Part shown: positions 8,544-16,843 of the stretch, piece by piece
How positions within the stretch are numbered: position 1 is the first letter of the stretch
How the letters are laid out: each line of letters begins with the position of its first letter
Assembly (NCBI GenBank): GCA_964221845.1
Contig: CAXPZW010000010.1
Location: 1 to 26,894 of the forward strand
DNA: 26,894 bases
Source of the DNA: CAXPZW01 sp964221845
Lineage (GTDB): Bacteria; Bacteroidota; Bacteroidia; Flavobacteriales_D; Sanyastnellaceae
Reading direction: 5' to 3'
Position numbers and translations under genes: made by a program
The notes under the pieces: model-generated
What the model was told of the DNA's origin: nothing
Databases searched by the model: none
What the model saw: the letters and a program-made list of their open reading frames with translations, nothing else

Positions 8544-9047
8544 TTAAGCTACCACGGCATTCAAGGCCGCTTCGTAGTTGGGCTCTTCGCCGATTTCGTT
8601 GACCATTTCGGAGTGGACCACTTCGCCCTTATCGTTGACCACGACAACTGCGCGTGCAGTCAAGCCAGCCAACGGGCCGTCTTCCAACAAAACGCCGTAG
8701 TCCGAAGAGAAATGGGGGCTGCGGAAATCACTCAGCCCTACCACATGATCCAAGCCTTCGGCTCCGCAAAAGCGCTTGTGGGCAAAAGGGAGGTCTTTGC
8801 TGATGCACAGCACGTGGGTGCCTGTACGTTCGCCTGCGGCTTGGTTGAACTTGCGTACGCTGGTGGCGCACACCCTGGTGTCCACGCTTGGAAAGATGTT
8901 CATGACCACGGTTTTGCCGCGGTAATCTGCCAGTGAGACCGGCTGCAAGTCGGTGCCGATCAGGGTGAAGTTGGGGGCCAGGTGGCCGGGCGCGGGAAAA
9001 ACGCCTTGGGTGCGGACGGGATTGCCGCCAAGGTGTGTGGTTGCCAT
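8544..9047 (-). CDS. tpx: Thiol peroxidase Tpx
   Basis: The start at ATG 9047 gives 167 residues, the normal Tpx length; the frame is open further upstream but that part is antisense overlap with folE. The protein is an atypical 2-Cys peroxiredoxin that reduces hydroperoxides using thioredoxin. The peroxidatic Cys is C60 in FPSVDTRVCATS, and the resolving Cys is C94 in KDLPFAHKRFCGAEG, matching the spacing of E. coli Tpx. The N-terminal GNPV and the catalytic Thr/Arg environment are present. It begins 4 bp after the folE stop on the same strand, so the two genes are almost surely co-transcribed. A thioredoxin gene that could reduce it is about 7 kb away in the same window. No clear terminator is visible in the 130-bp spacer that follows. 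Confidence 0.96.
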   Translation of the reverse strand: MATTHLGGNPVRTQGVFPAPGHLAPNFTLIGTDLQPVSLADYRGKTVVMNIFPSVDTRVCATSVRKFNQAAGERTGTHVLCISKDLPFAHKRFCGAEGLDHVVGLSDFRSPHFSSDYGVLLEDGPLAGLTARAVVVVNDKGEVVHSEMVNEIGEEPNYEAALNAVVA

Positions 9048-9051
9048 GGTG

Positions 9052-9726
9052 CTAAAGGTTGAGGTATTTGAGGAATTCAGTGCGTGTTTGTGGGTCTTTG
9101 AAGGCGCCTGCGTACTCAGCGGATACGGTGCTGCTGGTTTCGTCTTGGATGCCGCGGGCGCTGACGCACATGTGCTTGGCGTCAATCACAACGGCCACGT
9201 CTTCGGTCTCAAGCACACGCTGCAGGTGCAGTGAAATCTGACGGGTCAGGCGCTCTTGTACTTGAGGGCGACGCGCGTAGTAGTCCACGATGCGGTTGAT
9301 CTTGCTGAGTCCCACGACTTTCCCAGAGGAAATGTAGGCCACGTGCGCCTTGCCGTAAATGGGCAAAAAGTGGTGTTCGCAGGTAGAGTTCAGGCGGATG
9401 TTCTTTTCCACGAGCATTTCGCCGTACTGGTAGCTGTTGTCGAAGACTTTGGCTGCAGGAGCGTTGTCGGGGTTGAGGCCTTGGAAGATTTCTTTGACGT
9501 ACATCTTGGCCACACGGTAGGGGGTCCCGCTCAAGCTGTCGTCTCCGCGGTCCAACCCAAGTACATCCATGATTTGGGCAAACAGGGGTTCGATGCGTGC
9601 GATTTTCTCGTCGTCGCTGAGGTCAAATGCGTTTGGAAGCAAGGGTGTATCGGCGCTGGTAGCGGCGTGTTGGTCTCCGATGTCCTCCATCGCTGCGTGA
9701 GCAGCAGGATTTCCATTGAGGGTCAT
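9052..9726 (-). CDS. folE: GTP cyclohydrolase I
   Basis: The product is 224 residues from ATG 9726. It converts GTP to 7,8-dihydroneopterin triphosphate, the first step of folate and tetrahydropterin synthesis, as a cytoplasmic homodecamer. Visible family motifs are GTPYRVAKMY, STCEHHFLPIYGKAHVAYI, VVGLSKINRIVDYYARRPQVQERLT and HMCVSARGI. Likely zinc ligands are C116, H119 and C187, all conserved. The first 35 residues are variable and not needed for catalysis, so the exact start is less certain; a longer frame reaches 9864 but covers a GC-rich regulatory stretch. tpx follows 4 bp downstream. The leader before the ATG is strikingly C-rich and G-poor (9733-9790 on the minus strand). Confidence 0.96.
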   Translation of the reverse strand: MTLNGNPAAHAAMEDIGDQHAATSADTPLLPNAFDLSDDEKIARIEPLFAQIMDVLGLDRGDDSLSGTPYRVAKMYVKEIFQGLNPDNAPAAKVFDNSYQYGEMLVEKNIRLNSTCEHHFLPIYGKAHVAYISSGKVVGLSKINRIVDYYARRPQVQERLTRQISLHLQRVLETEDVAVVIDAKHMCVSARGIQDETSSTVSAEYAGAFKDPQTRTEFLKYLNL

Positions 9727-9827
9727 GTCCAGTGGGATTGATTCGTTGGTGAGAGAACAGGGTGGGGTGGGTGGATGTTCGGGGTGGGGCAGAAGGGCGA
9801 CAAATATTAAGGAACCGGGCGCGCGCG

Positions 9828-9847
9828 TGCCCCCGCCCTTGGGGGCA
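9828..9847. promoter_or_regulatory. GC-rich 7-bp inverted repeat
   Basis: TGCCCCC (9828-9834) and GGGGGCA (9841-9847) form a perfect 7-bp stem with a 6-nt loop. Flanking alternating GCGCGCG allows alternative pairings. Neither strand has a T-tract after the stem, so it is not a standard terminator. It falls near the -33 region of the candidate folE promoter. Confidence 0.45.
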
Positions 9848-9902
9848 TGTCGGGCCCCTTGCACAAAGGTGGAGTTCTCTGGCGGTGAAGTCGCGAATTA
9901 AA

Positions 9903-9920
9903 CGGGTATACCCGGGTATA
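9903..9920. promoter_or_regulatory. Nested palindromes / direct repeat, candidate operator
   Basis: CGGGTATA occurs twice (9903-9910 and 9913-9920), separated by CC. The same stretch contains the perfect 10-bp palindrome GGGTATACCC (9904-9913) and the perfect 14-bp palindrome TATACCCGGGTATA (9907-9920). Such overlapping dyads suit a dimeric DNA-binding protein. It lies between the two divergent genes, about 80 bp upstream of the candidate dnaE -7 element. No regulator is assigned. Confidence 0.4.
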
Positions 9921-9998
9921 AACGCGTAACTCAAAACCACCCAAACGCTCCCGGATCCTTGAGTTTTCCACACCGGTCGAACGGCGGCAAACGAATGC

Positions 9999-10006
9999 TA
10001 ATTTTG
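9999..10006 (+). promoter_or_regulatory. Candidate -7 element (TAATTTTG) for dnaE
   Basis: This is a perfect match to TAnnTTTG, 43 nt upstream of the dnaE ATG. No convincing -33 TTG is seen at the usual spacing, so support rests on the -7 motif and position. Confidence 0.35.
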
Positions 10007-10049
10007 TTAGCCAACCCCGATTTTCACCCTTGCCTGAATTGCCGCCTGC

Positions 10050-13000
10050 ATGTTTCTGATTTACGATACCGAGACCACCGGATTTCCCCGCGGAAAGAAC
10101 CCCTCCCACACCGACCTGGAGGCTTACGACAGCGCGCGGATGGTGCAGCTTGCCTGGCAGCTGCACGAATTCTCGGGAAAGCTCATCAATCGCGGCAATT
10201 ATCTGATCAAGCCCGACGGGTTTGAAATCCCATACTCGGCCGCCAAGATTCACGGCATCACTCAAGAACGCGCCATGCGCGACGGAGTGCCCGTGTTGGA
10301 TGCGCTCGAGGCGTTTGCAGCAGACCTGGCGCGTTCGACCTACAACGTGGGTCACAACATCTCCTTTGACCTTGGTATTGTAGGCTCGGAGTACCACCGG
10401 GCAGGCCTGGAGAGCAACCTGTGGAACATCGGGGTCATCGACACCAAGGACGTTTCCACCGAATACTGCGCCATCCCTGGAGGTAAGGGCGGCAAGTTCA
10501 AATGGCCTACGCTCACCGAGCTGCACGTCAAGCTCTTTGGCCATGCGTTCGACGCTGCGCACGATGCGGCGTATGACGTGGATGCTACAGCGCGCTGCTT
10601 CTTTGGACTGATCACCAACCGCGTGCACGTCCCCTCAGAAGTGGTGGACGTGGATGCTGTGGTGTACGAAGCCCCCGAGCTCGAGGCCGCCAACTTTGAG
10701 GCTGAAACCGAAACGGTGGATGCCACCATCGGTGGAGCAGTGGACACCGAAGCGTTGGCCGCGGTGGCGGATGCGCCCTTTGTGCACTTGCATTGTCACT
10801 CGCAGTTCTCCATTCTGCAAGCCTTCTCTACCACAGACGCGCTCATTGGCGCCGCAGTGGACATGAACATGCCTGCCATCGCCTTGACCGATCACGGCAA
10901 CATGATGGGCGCCTACCAGTTTGTGGAGAACGCGCTCAAGAAAGACATCACCCCCATCATGGGGTGCGAGTTCAACGTCTGCAAGGATCGTCTGGACAAG
11001 AGCTACAAAGACGACGGCTACCAAACCGTCGTCCTGGCCAAGAACAAGAAGGGCTACAACAACCTGTGTAAGCTCGCATCATCGGCCTACACCGAAGGAT
11101 TCTACTACGTTCCCCGAATCGACAAAAACATCCTGCTTGAATACAAGGAGGACCTGATTGTACTCTCCGGCGGACTGTGGGGCGAAGTGCCCAATGCCGT
11201 GCTCAACCAAGGAGAGAACAAAGCCGAAGAAGCCCTGCTTTGGTGGAAAGAACACTTCGGCGAAGATTTCTATGTAGAAATCAACCGCCACGGACTGGAA
11301 GAGGAAGACGTGGTCAACGCCGCCTTGCTGCGCATGTGCCGTGCACATGGCGTCAAATACGTTGCGGCCAACAACACCTACTACACCACCAAATCCGAGG
11401 CAGAAGCGCACGACGTACTGCTCTGCGTACGCGACGCCGAATCGGTCAACAAACCCAAGCGCTACTTTGGTAAGCGGGGCCGCGAGTTCCGCTACGGCTT
11501 CCCCAACGACAGCTTTTACATCAAGAGCCCCGACGAAATGAAGGCGCTCTTTGCGGACTTGCCCGAGGCCATCTTGACCGTTGGCGAGGTCTTGGACAAG
11601 ATTGAAACCTACCGCTTGGCCCACGACGTGCTGCTGCCGGCGTTCGACATCCCTGAACAGTTCCAGCACGCCGAAGATGCCGAAGACGGCGGCAAGCGCG
11701 GAGAGAATGCCTACCTCAAGCACATCACCTACGAAGGGGCCAAGGAGCGCTACGGCGAGATCGCCCCTGACATCGCCGAGCGCCTGGATTTTGAGTTGGA
11801 TACCATTGCCAACACCGGGTATCCGGGTTACTTCCTGATTGTACACGACTTCTGCAACGAGGCGCGCAACATGGGGGTGAGCGTTGGGCCGGGTCGTGGT
11901 TCAGCTGCGGGTTCCGCGGTGGCCTATTGCCTGGGCATCACCAACATCGACCCCATCAAGTACGACCTGCTGTTTGAGCGTTTCCTCAACCCTGAGCGTG
12001 TGTCGCTGCCTGATATCGATATCGACTTCGACGATGAGGGCCGTGACCGCGTCATCAAGTATGTGATCGACAAATACGGGGAGAACCAAGTAGCGCAGAT
12101 CATCACCTACGGTACCATGGCGGCCAAGTCCTCCATCCGCGACACCGGGCGCGTGTTGGAGTTGCCGCTGCCCGATACCGATCGTATTGCCAAACTGCTG
12201 CCAGACATCAAGCTGCGCAAGCTGTTTGGATTGGACGAAGAAGACCTCAAGGCCAAGCTCAGCCACGAGGACCTCGAAAAAGCCCACCAGCTCAAGGAGC
12301 TCGCCCAGCAAACCGGTCTGGAAGCAGACACGGTCAACAAAGCGCGCATGATCGAAGGGGCGCTACGCAACACAGGGATCCACGCTTGTGGAGTGATCAT
12401 TACCCCCGAGGACATCACCAACTTGGTACCGGTAGCAGTGGCCAAGGATTCCTCCATGTGGTGCACCCAGTTTGACAACTCGGTGGTGGAGAACGCCGGG
12501 CTGCTCAAGATGGATTTCTTGGGCTTGAAAACCCTGACTCTGATCAAGGATGCTGTGCGCTACGTCAAAGCAGGGCACGACGTAGACCTGGACCCCGAGC
12601 ACTTCCCCCTTGACGACGAGAAGACTTACGAACTCTTCCAACGAGGCGAAACGGTCGGCATCTTCCAGTACGAGAGTCCCGGCATGCAAAAGCACCTCAA
12701 GGCGCTCAAGCCCACGGTCTTTGCGGATTTGATTGCGATGAACGCGCTGTACCGACCGGGCCCGATGGAGTACATCCCCTCGTTTGTCAAGCGTAAGCAC
12801 GGGATCGAAGAGATCGAATACGACCTCGACGACTGCAAGGAGTACCTGGAAGAAACCTACGGGATCACCGTTTACCAGGAGCAGGTAATGCTCCTCTCGC
12901 AAAAGCTTGCCAACTTCTCCAAGGGCCAGGCGGATATGCTGCGTAAGGGGATGGGCAAGAAGAAAAAGGACATCATCGATGCCCTGTACCCCAAATTCGT

Positions 13001-14321
13001 GGATGGCTGCGTGGAGAACGGCCACGACAAAAAGACCGTCGACAAGATTTGGAAGGACTGGGAAGCGTTTGCCTCCTACGCCTTCAACAAGTCGCACTCA
13101 ACGTGCTATGCTTGGGTGGCGTACCAAACCGCCTACCTCAAGGCCCATTACCCCGCAGAGTACATGGCCTCGGTGCTGTCCAACAACATGGGCAACATTG
13201 AATCGGTCACCTTCTTCATGGAGGAGTGCCGCCGCATGGGCATCCGGGTTCTCGGTCCGGATGTGAATGAATCCGGCGTCCGTTTCCGAGTCAACAAGGA
13301 AGGCGCCATCCGCTTTGGATTGGCGGCCATCAAAGGTGTGGGGCGCGCGGCTGTGGAGTCGCTCATCGAGGAACGTCAGGCCAACGGCTCCTTCTCGTCC
13401 ATTTTTGACCTTGTGGAACGCGTGGACCTGCGCGCGCTAAACAAAAAGAACCTCGAGAACCTGGCCTTTGGAGGGGCGTTTGACGGGTTTGGCAACATGC
13501 ACCGCGCCCAGTACTTCGCGCCCAGCATCAAGGAGCAGCCCTTCCTGGATACCGCGGTTAAGTTTGGCAACGCCATGAAAAACAGCGAATCCAGCAACCA
13601 ACAGAGTTTGTTTGGAGGTGATATGGCTGTGGAAATTCCCACACCGCCCATCCCCACCTGCGAGCCTTGGACCAACCTGGAACAGCTGGCCCGCGAGAAG
13701 GAGGTGGTCGGCATGTACATTTCTGGACACCCGCTGGACGACTTCAAATTGGAACTGCGCAGCTTTTGCAGCAAAGGAGGGCTCTCTTTGCTCAAAGACC
13801 TCCCCACGGTCAACAACCGCGATTTACAATTTGGAGGCATTGTGACCGAGGCCGTGCACCGCATGACCAAGAACGGACGCCCCTTTGGAATGTTGACCCT
13901 GGAAGACTACAACCACGCCGAGCGCTTCTTTTTGTTTGGCGAGGATTACGTGCGTTTGAAGGAGTACCTCAATACGGGTTGGTTCCTGTACGTCACCGGA
14001 CGAGTAGGAACGCGAAAGTTCAGCAAGGACCCCAACGAGCTTGAATTCAAAATCTCAGACATTTCTCTGCTGAACGAGGTACGAGAGAAAAAGGCCAAGC
14101 GTCTGCACCTCGATGTAGACTTACCCATGCTCACCGAGGAGCTCACCACCGAGCTGGAGCAAGCGCTGACCAGCCACAAAGGAGCGTTTAGCCTCCGAGT
14201 GCACATCAAGCACAAAAACAACAAGCTCACCATGCCCTCCCAATCCTTGATGGTGGACATGAGCAACGAGTTGTTGGACATCCTGGAAAAACTGCAAGGT
14301 GTTGAAGTGCGCGTGGAATGA
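10050..14321 (+). CDS. dnaE: DNA polymerase III alpha subunit with N-terminal proofreading exonuclease domain
   Basis: The 1423-residue replicative polymerase begins with a DnaQ-like DEDDh 3'-5' exonuclease (about residues 1-190): D6 and E8 in YDTETTG, D107 in HNISFD, and H171/D176 in HDAAYDVD are all present. After an acidic linker, the PHP domain starts at FVHLHCHS (H246, H248, H250). The polymerase palm carries GPGRGSAAGSAVAY and the catalytic pair D655/D657 in PDIDIDFDD. Further on are PGPMEYIPSFVKRK, the fingers and tandem HhH region (FGLAAIKGVGRAAVESL), and an OB-fold near FGGIVTEAVHRMTKNG. The same exonuclease-polymerase layout is seen in many Flavobacteriales DnaE proteins, so here it marks lineage rather than novelty. 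Proofreading in cis would reduce dependence on a separate epsilon subunit. The stop overlaps the next gene by 4 bp (ATGA). Confidence 0.97.
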   Translation: MFLIYDTETTGFPRGKNPSHTDLEAYDSARMVQLAWQLHEFSGKLINRGNYLIKPDGFEIPYSAAKIHGITQERAMRDGVPVLDALEAFAADLARSTYNVGHNISFDLGIVGSEYHRAGLESNLWNIGVIDTKDVSTEYCAIPGGKGGKFKWPTLTELHVKLFGHAFDAAHDAAYDVDATARCFFGLITNRVHVPSEVVDVDAVVYEAPELEAANFEAETETVDATIGGAVDTEALAAVADAPFVHLHCHSQFSILQAFSTTDALIGAAVDMNMPAIALTDHGNMMGAYQFVENALKKDITPIMGCEFNVCKDRLDKSYKDDGYQTVVLAKNKKGYNNLCKLASSAYTEGFYYVPRIDKNILLEYKEDLIVLSGGLWGEVPNAVLNQGENKAEEALLWWKEHFGEDFYVEINRHGLEEEDVVNAALLRMCRAHGVKYVAANNTYYTTKSEAEAHDVLLCVRDAESVNKPKRYFGKRGREFRYGFPNDSFYIKSPDEMKALFADLPEAILTVGEVLDKIETYRLAHDVLLPAFDIPEQFQHAEDAEDGGKRGENAYLKHITYEGAKERYGEIAPDIAERLDFELDTIANTGYPGYFLIVHDFCNEARNMGVSVGPGRGSAAGSAVAYCLGITNIDPIKYDLLFERFLNPERVSLPDIDIDFDDEGRDRVIKYVIDKYGENQVAQIITYGTMAAKSSIRDTGRVLELPLPDTDRIAKLLPDIKLRKLFGLDEEDLKAKLSHEDLEKAHQLKELAQQTGLEADTVNKARMIEGALRNTGIHACGVIITPEDITNLVPVAVAKDSSMWCTQFDNSVVENAGLLKMDFLGLKTLTLIKDAVRYVKAGHDVDLDPEHFPLDDEKTYELFQRGETVGIFQYESPGMQKHLKALKPTVFADLIAMNALYRPGPMEYIPSFVKRKHGIEEIEYDLDDCKEYLEETYGITVYQEQVMLLSQKLANFSKGQADMLRKGMGKKKKDIIDALYPKFVDGCVENGHDKKTVDKIWKDWEAFASYAFNKSHSTCYAWVAYQTAYLKAHYPAEYMASVLSNNMGNIESVTFFMEECRRMGIRVLGPDVNESGVRFRVNKEGAIRFGLAAIKGVGRAAVESLIEERQANGSFSSIFDLVERVDLRALNKKNLENLAFGGAFDGFGNMHRAQYFAPSIKEQPFLDTAVKFGNAMKNSESSNQQSLFGGDMAVEIPTPPIPTCEPWTNLEQLAREKEVVGMYISGHPLDDFKLELRSFCSKGGLSLLKDLPTVNNRDLQFGGIVTEAVHRMTKNGRPFGMLTLEDYNHAERFFLFGEDYVRLKEYLNTGWFLYVTGRVGTRKFSKDPNELEFKISDISLLNEVREKKAKRLHLDVDLPMLTEELTTELEQALTSHKGAFSLRVHIKHKNNKLTMPSQSLMVDMSNELLDILEKLQGVEVRVE

Positions 14322-14842
14322 TGCATTTTAGGAGCATGATTACACAACGCTTTCTCATCCTTGTCCTGATCGGCTGCTCCTTGGGAGCGTGCAGCCCTCG
14401 AGGTACTGCAGACCAATCGGTGCCAGAAGCCTCAGAAGGGCGCGTGGAATACGATCCAGACGCGCGTTTCATTGCCCAAAATCAAGCCCCGGGCGCCTAC
14501 TTTATTGCGGTGCCCACCGATGTGGATGCTTACCGTGAGCGCATGACTGTCTATGCGCTTGGCGACAACGGCGGTCTGCCTTTGGAAGCGGTGAACTGGA
14601 CTGCGCTGGCTATACGAGAGGAACCCAACAGGGCCATAGCACGTCACGCGGCACAGCAGGCTGGTGAACATGTCTCACCGCTGGGTACAGTCGTAGAAAT
14701 GGAGGTGAAAGAAGGCGTATTCACAGTCCGTCTGCAAGCCCATGTCGAGGGCAATGTTGCAGAAATAGCCATTGCTGAGCCACCTGTGAAGCAAACCCTG
14801 CTGGCGTTTGACTTTGTCGCTAAAGTGGAGTTTCTCCGCTGA
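14318..14842 (+). CDS. Small lipoprotein of unknown function
   Basis: The ORF has 174 codons from ATG 14318, overlapping the dnaE stop as ATGA. An in-frame ATG at 14336 gives a tighter lipoprotein signal (MITQRFLILVLIGCSLGAC), and the lipobox LGAC puts the lipidated Cys at residue 25 of the long form. The mature part is polar, without membrane segments or motifs I recognise. It has a beta-rich look at the end (TVVEMEVKEGVFTVRLQAHV, LAFDFVAKVEFL). Translation is probably coupled to dnaE, but a functional link to replication is unlikely. The frame ends in two consecutive TGA codons. Confidence 0.75.
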   Translation: MMHFRSMITQRFLILVLIGCSLGACSPRGTADQSVPEASEGRVEYDPDARFIAQNQAPGAYFIAVPTDVDAYRERMTVYALGDNGGLPLEAVNWTALAIREEPNRAIARHAAQQAGEHVSPLGTVVEMEVKEGVFTVRLQAHVEGNVAEIAIAEPPVKQTLLAFDFVAKVEFLR

Positions 14843-15021
14843 TGATGGACACGTGTCTCGGTATTGCTTCACCAACACCCAGACGTCTTACGCATTGACC
14901 TCGCCGAGGCCGATGAGGTCTGCGAATCCGGTGTCGTTGCACCTTTACTGGAGTTGCAATAAGTACGCGCTCCACAGAAATCGGGTGCAAAGACACATGA
15001 GCCGCTTGCTTGTCCCCAACA

Positions 15022-16098
15022 TTACTTCACCACTACCTGCACCGCCCCAACCAATTGGGCGTCTGCATTGAGGCGACAGGTGTACAGGCCTTGAGGCAGC
15101 TCAATGCCTGTGAAGAGCATGCGGTGCGTGCCAGCGGGGTGCTGCTCCAAAGCTGCGGACCACACATGCTTGCCTTGCAGGTCAAGCACAACGACTTGTA
15201 CTTCGGCAGGAGTAGAGAGTGAAAACTCCAACACGCTGGAGTCTTGCAGGGGGTTAGGGTAAACGGACATGGGTGCCCCGTCCACTACGTTTTCTTGCAC
15301 GCTTGTGGTTCCAAACCCAATGAGGGTCAAGGTATTGTTGCCGCTGTTGGGCACCGCCAAGGTGTCCACTTCCTGCGCGTAGCAGATGTCCGCCGGGCCG
15401 GAGAGACCGGGGGCTGAGATGATCTCAAAATCTGAGAAGTCATTGTTGTACTTGCGGATTTGGGCTGGGGTCCAGCTGGCGATGTAAAAGTTGCCGTTGC
15501 CGTCGTGGTCGACGCCGTCGATATTGGCCAAGGTGGTGCTGGTCAGCAGGCTGGTGCTGTAATCGGCCAGATCGCAGGCGTAGATGCCCATGGGTCCCCA
15601 GGTCACGTAAACCAGTCGGTTGTTGGCGCCATCGTAGGTGATGCCGTTGGGCACTTGGGCGACGGAAGCCACAGTTGACACCGAAGCATTGGTCGCGTCT
15701 GTAACGTCAATTTCCAGGATGGCGCTTCCATTAAAATCGGTCACCCATAGCCGGTCGGTTCCATTCGAGGCCATACCGTTGGCAAACTGGGTTCCGGGCA
15801 AAGCGATGGTGGCAATCAGCGTGCCGTCATTCAGATTATACGCGCGGATTTCGTCGCCCTCGAACGGGGAGTTGATGGCGTACAGGGTATCGCCCATCAC
15901 TTCCATTCCGTAGTCACTTTCTGCGTCGAAAAAGAAATTTAGACCCCCCTGAAAGTCCTGAGCAACAATGGAGTTAGCGTTGGAGACCAACCATTGCTGG
16001 TTGACAGGGTCATATTCTACAGATTCGATGGAATTGAAGGACTGGGCGGTCGAAAATCCGGCCCAGCTCAGGGCAAAAATCAGGGCAAGCGCGCGCAT
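15022..16098 (-). CDS. Secreted beta-propeller (SMP-30/NHL-like) protein with T9SS sorting domain
   Basis: ATG 16098 is preferred because it starts the signal peptide directly (MRALALIFALSWAGFSTAQS), giving 358 residues; an ATG at 16131 adds 11 residues. Residues of about 25-270 contain repeating four-strand blades with motifs of SMP-30/NHL-type propellers: VEYDPVNQQWLVSN, ANGMASNGTDRLWVTDF, VPNGITYDGANNRLVYVTW, IDGVDHDGNGNFYIASW and GPADICYAQEVDTLAVPN. The final 80 or so residues form a T9SS type A domain (SVYPNPLQDSSVLEF, HPAGTHRM, LPQGLYTCRL), predicting surface display or release. The ligand or enzymatic activity is unknown. The gene stands alone; the trxA terminator lies upstream of it. 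TACCTTGA about 23 nt before the start is a weak promoter candidate. Confidence 0.85.
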   Translation of the reverse strand: MRALALIFALSWAGFSTAQSFNSIESVEYDPVNQQWLVSNANSIVAQDFQGGLNFFFDAESDYGMEVMGDTLYAINSPFEGDEIRAYNLNDGTLIATIALPGTQFANGMASNGTDRLWVTDFNGSAILEIDVTDATNASVSTVASVAQVPNGITYDGANNRLVYVTWGPMGIYACDLADYSTSLLTSTTLANIDGVDHDGNGNFYIASWTPAQIRKYNNDFSDFEIISAPGLSGPADICYAQEVDTLAVPNSGNNTLTLIGFGTTSVQENVVDGAPMSVYPNPLQDSSVLEFSLSTPAEVQVVVLDLQGKHVWSAALEQHPAGTHRMLFTGIELPQGLYTCRLNADAQLVGAVQVVVK

Positions 16099-16237
16099 CT
16101 TGCAGGTTTCTTTAGTGGGGTCAAGGTACATCTTTTGCGCCCGCGCATTCAGGCCCCTTTTTCCTTTGAGTGTGAATCCAAAACAGGGGAGCTGAGGTGT
16201 TCTGATACGCCTTTGTACTAGATGCCCTTGACAACAA

Positions 16238-16270
16238 AAAAGCCGCTTGGAGGAATACCAAGCGGCTTTT
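16238..16270 (-). terminator. Intrinsic terminator after trxA
   Basis: AAAAGCCGCTTGG (16238-16250) and CCAAGCGGCTTTT (16258-16270) form a perfect 13-bp stem with a 7-nt loop. On the minus strand the stem is followed by a T-run (TTTTTTG), 22 bp after the trxA stop. The plus-strand end also carries TTTT. Confidence 0.92.
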
Positions 16271-16291
16271 CAGTTCGAATGACTACGGTGC

Positions 16292-16609
16292 TTAAAGCAG
16301 CGCGTCCATTTTTTCGGTGAGGACGTTCTTGGGAACGGCGCCTACGCTCTTGTCCACCATTTCTCCGCCTTTGAGGAAGATGATGGTTGGGATGTTGCGA
16401 ATGCCGTATCTCGTCGAGATGCCAGGGTTCTCGTCCACGTTGACCTTGCCTACAATAGCTTTGCCATCGTAGTCGTTGTGGATTTCATCCACGATAGGAC
16501 CGACCATGCGACAAGGGCCGCACCATTCTGCCCAAAAGTCCACCAATACTGGCTTGTCCGATTGGATTGCCAGCTCTTCGAAGTTTGCGTCGGTGAATTC
16601 AACAGCCAT
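16292..16609 (-). CDS. trxA: Thioredoxin
   Basis: This is a 105-residue thioredoxin with the active site WCGPC (C30, C33), preceded by VLVDFWAE. The cis-Pro loop is IRNIPTIIFLKGG, and the length is standard for TrxA. There is no signal peptide, so it acts in the cytoplasm as disulfide reductant for ribonucleotide reductase, peroxiredoxins (including the Tpx encoded in this window) and others. The gene is a single transcription unit: a candidate promoter lies at 16633-16665 and a perfect terminator at 16238-16270. Nothing is unusual in the sequence. Confidence 0.97.
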   Translation of the reverse strand: MAVEFTDANFEELAIQSDKPVLVDFWAEWCGPCRMVGPIVDEIHNDYDGKAIVGKVNVDENPGISTRYGIRNIPTIIFLKGGEMVDKSVGAVPKNVLTEKMDALL

Positions 16610-16632
16610 AATTCAAATTCGTTTGTGAGTTA

Positions 16633-16665
16633 CAAATGTATACCAATTCATTCCCGGGATTCCAA
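16633..16665 (-). promoter_or_regulatory. Candidate trxA promoter (TTG-N22-TACATTTG)
   Basis: On the minus strand, TACATTTG (16633-16640) is a perfect TAnnTTTG element. A TTG lies 22 nt upstream (16663-16665), within the Bacteroidota -33/-7 spacing range. The -7 element ends 23 nt before the trxA ATG. This is the best-formed promoter in the window. Confidence 0.55.
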
Positions 16666-16739
16666 CCCTTCGATTGCAAGAAGTTCACAATGAAATGGAA
16701 AGTCACGAGAGCTTGGTTGCTTGAGGTGGATGGAACGAA

Positions 16740-16769
16740 AAACGTGCCACCGGTGTGGGTGACACGTTT
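16740..16769 (-). terminator. Probable intrinsic terminator after yebC
   Basis: AAACGTG (16740-16746) pairs with CACGTTT (16763-16769). After one mismatch, CACC (16748-16751) pairs with GGTG (16758-16761). Read on the minus strand, the stem is followed by TTTTTCG. It lies 75 bp beyond the yebC stop. Confidence 0.65.
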
Positions 16770-16843
16770 CAATGACAGTCCGGCAGGTTTTGCCCGCCAT
16801 TAAGGCCGATTCGTGAGGGATTTGAGAGATTCTCCCAGCCCGA

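Larger units (their letters stand above)
9727..10049. promoter_or_regulatory. Divergent folE/dnaE regulatory region
   Basis: This 323-bp stretch separates folE (minus) from dnaE (plus) and carries no convincing gene. On the minus strand, TTAATATTTG at 9801-9810 is one mismatch from a TAnnTTTG element and would give folE a leader of about 70 nt. Upstream of it are a GC-rich hairpin (9828-9847) and a nested palindrome (9903-9920). On the plus strand, TAATTTTG at 9999-10006 is a candidate dnaE -7 element. The minus ORF that spans 9807-10628 is largely antisense to dnaE and is not believed. Confidence 0.6.

Noticed and set aside
10050..10620. Exonuclease-DnaE fusion as a novelty
   Set aside because: The same exonuclease-PHP-polymerase order is normal in many Flavobacteriales DnaE proteins, so it is annotated but not counted as new.
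9807..10628. 273-codon minus-strand ORF overlapping the start of dnaE
   Set aside because: Most of it is antisense of the dnaE exonuclease domain, which has clear catalytic motifs. Long antisense frames are common in GC-rich coding DNA.
14848..14857. 10-bp palindrome GACACGTGTC after the dnaE-lipoprotein pair
   Set aside because: It is short, has no T-tract and no second copy nearby; not enough to call an operator.
14846..14962. In-frame continuation of 38 sense codons after the two TGA stops of the small lipoprotein, ending in TAA
   Set aside because: Tandem TGA codons make readthrough unlikely, the segment has no recognisable domain, and the opposite strand also gives a plausible-looking short peptide. 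Chance or decayed sequence explains it equally well.
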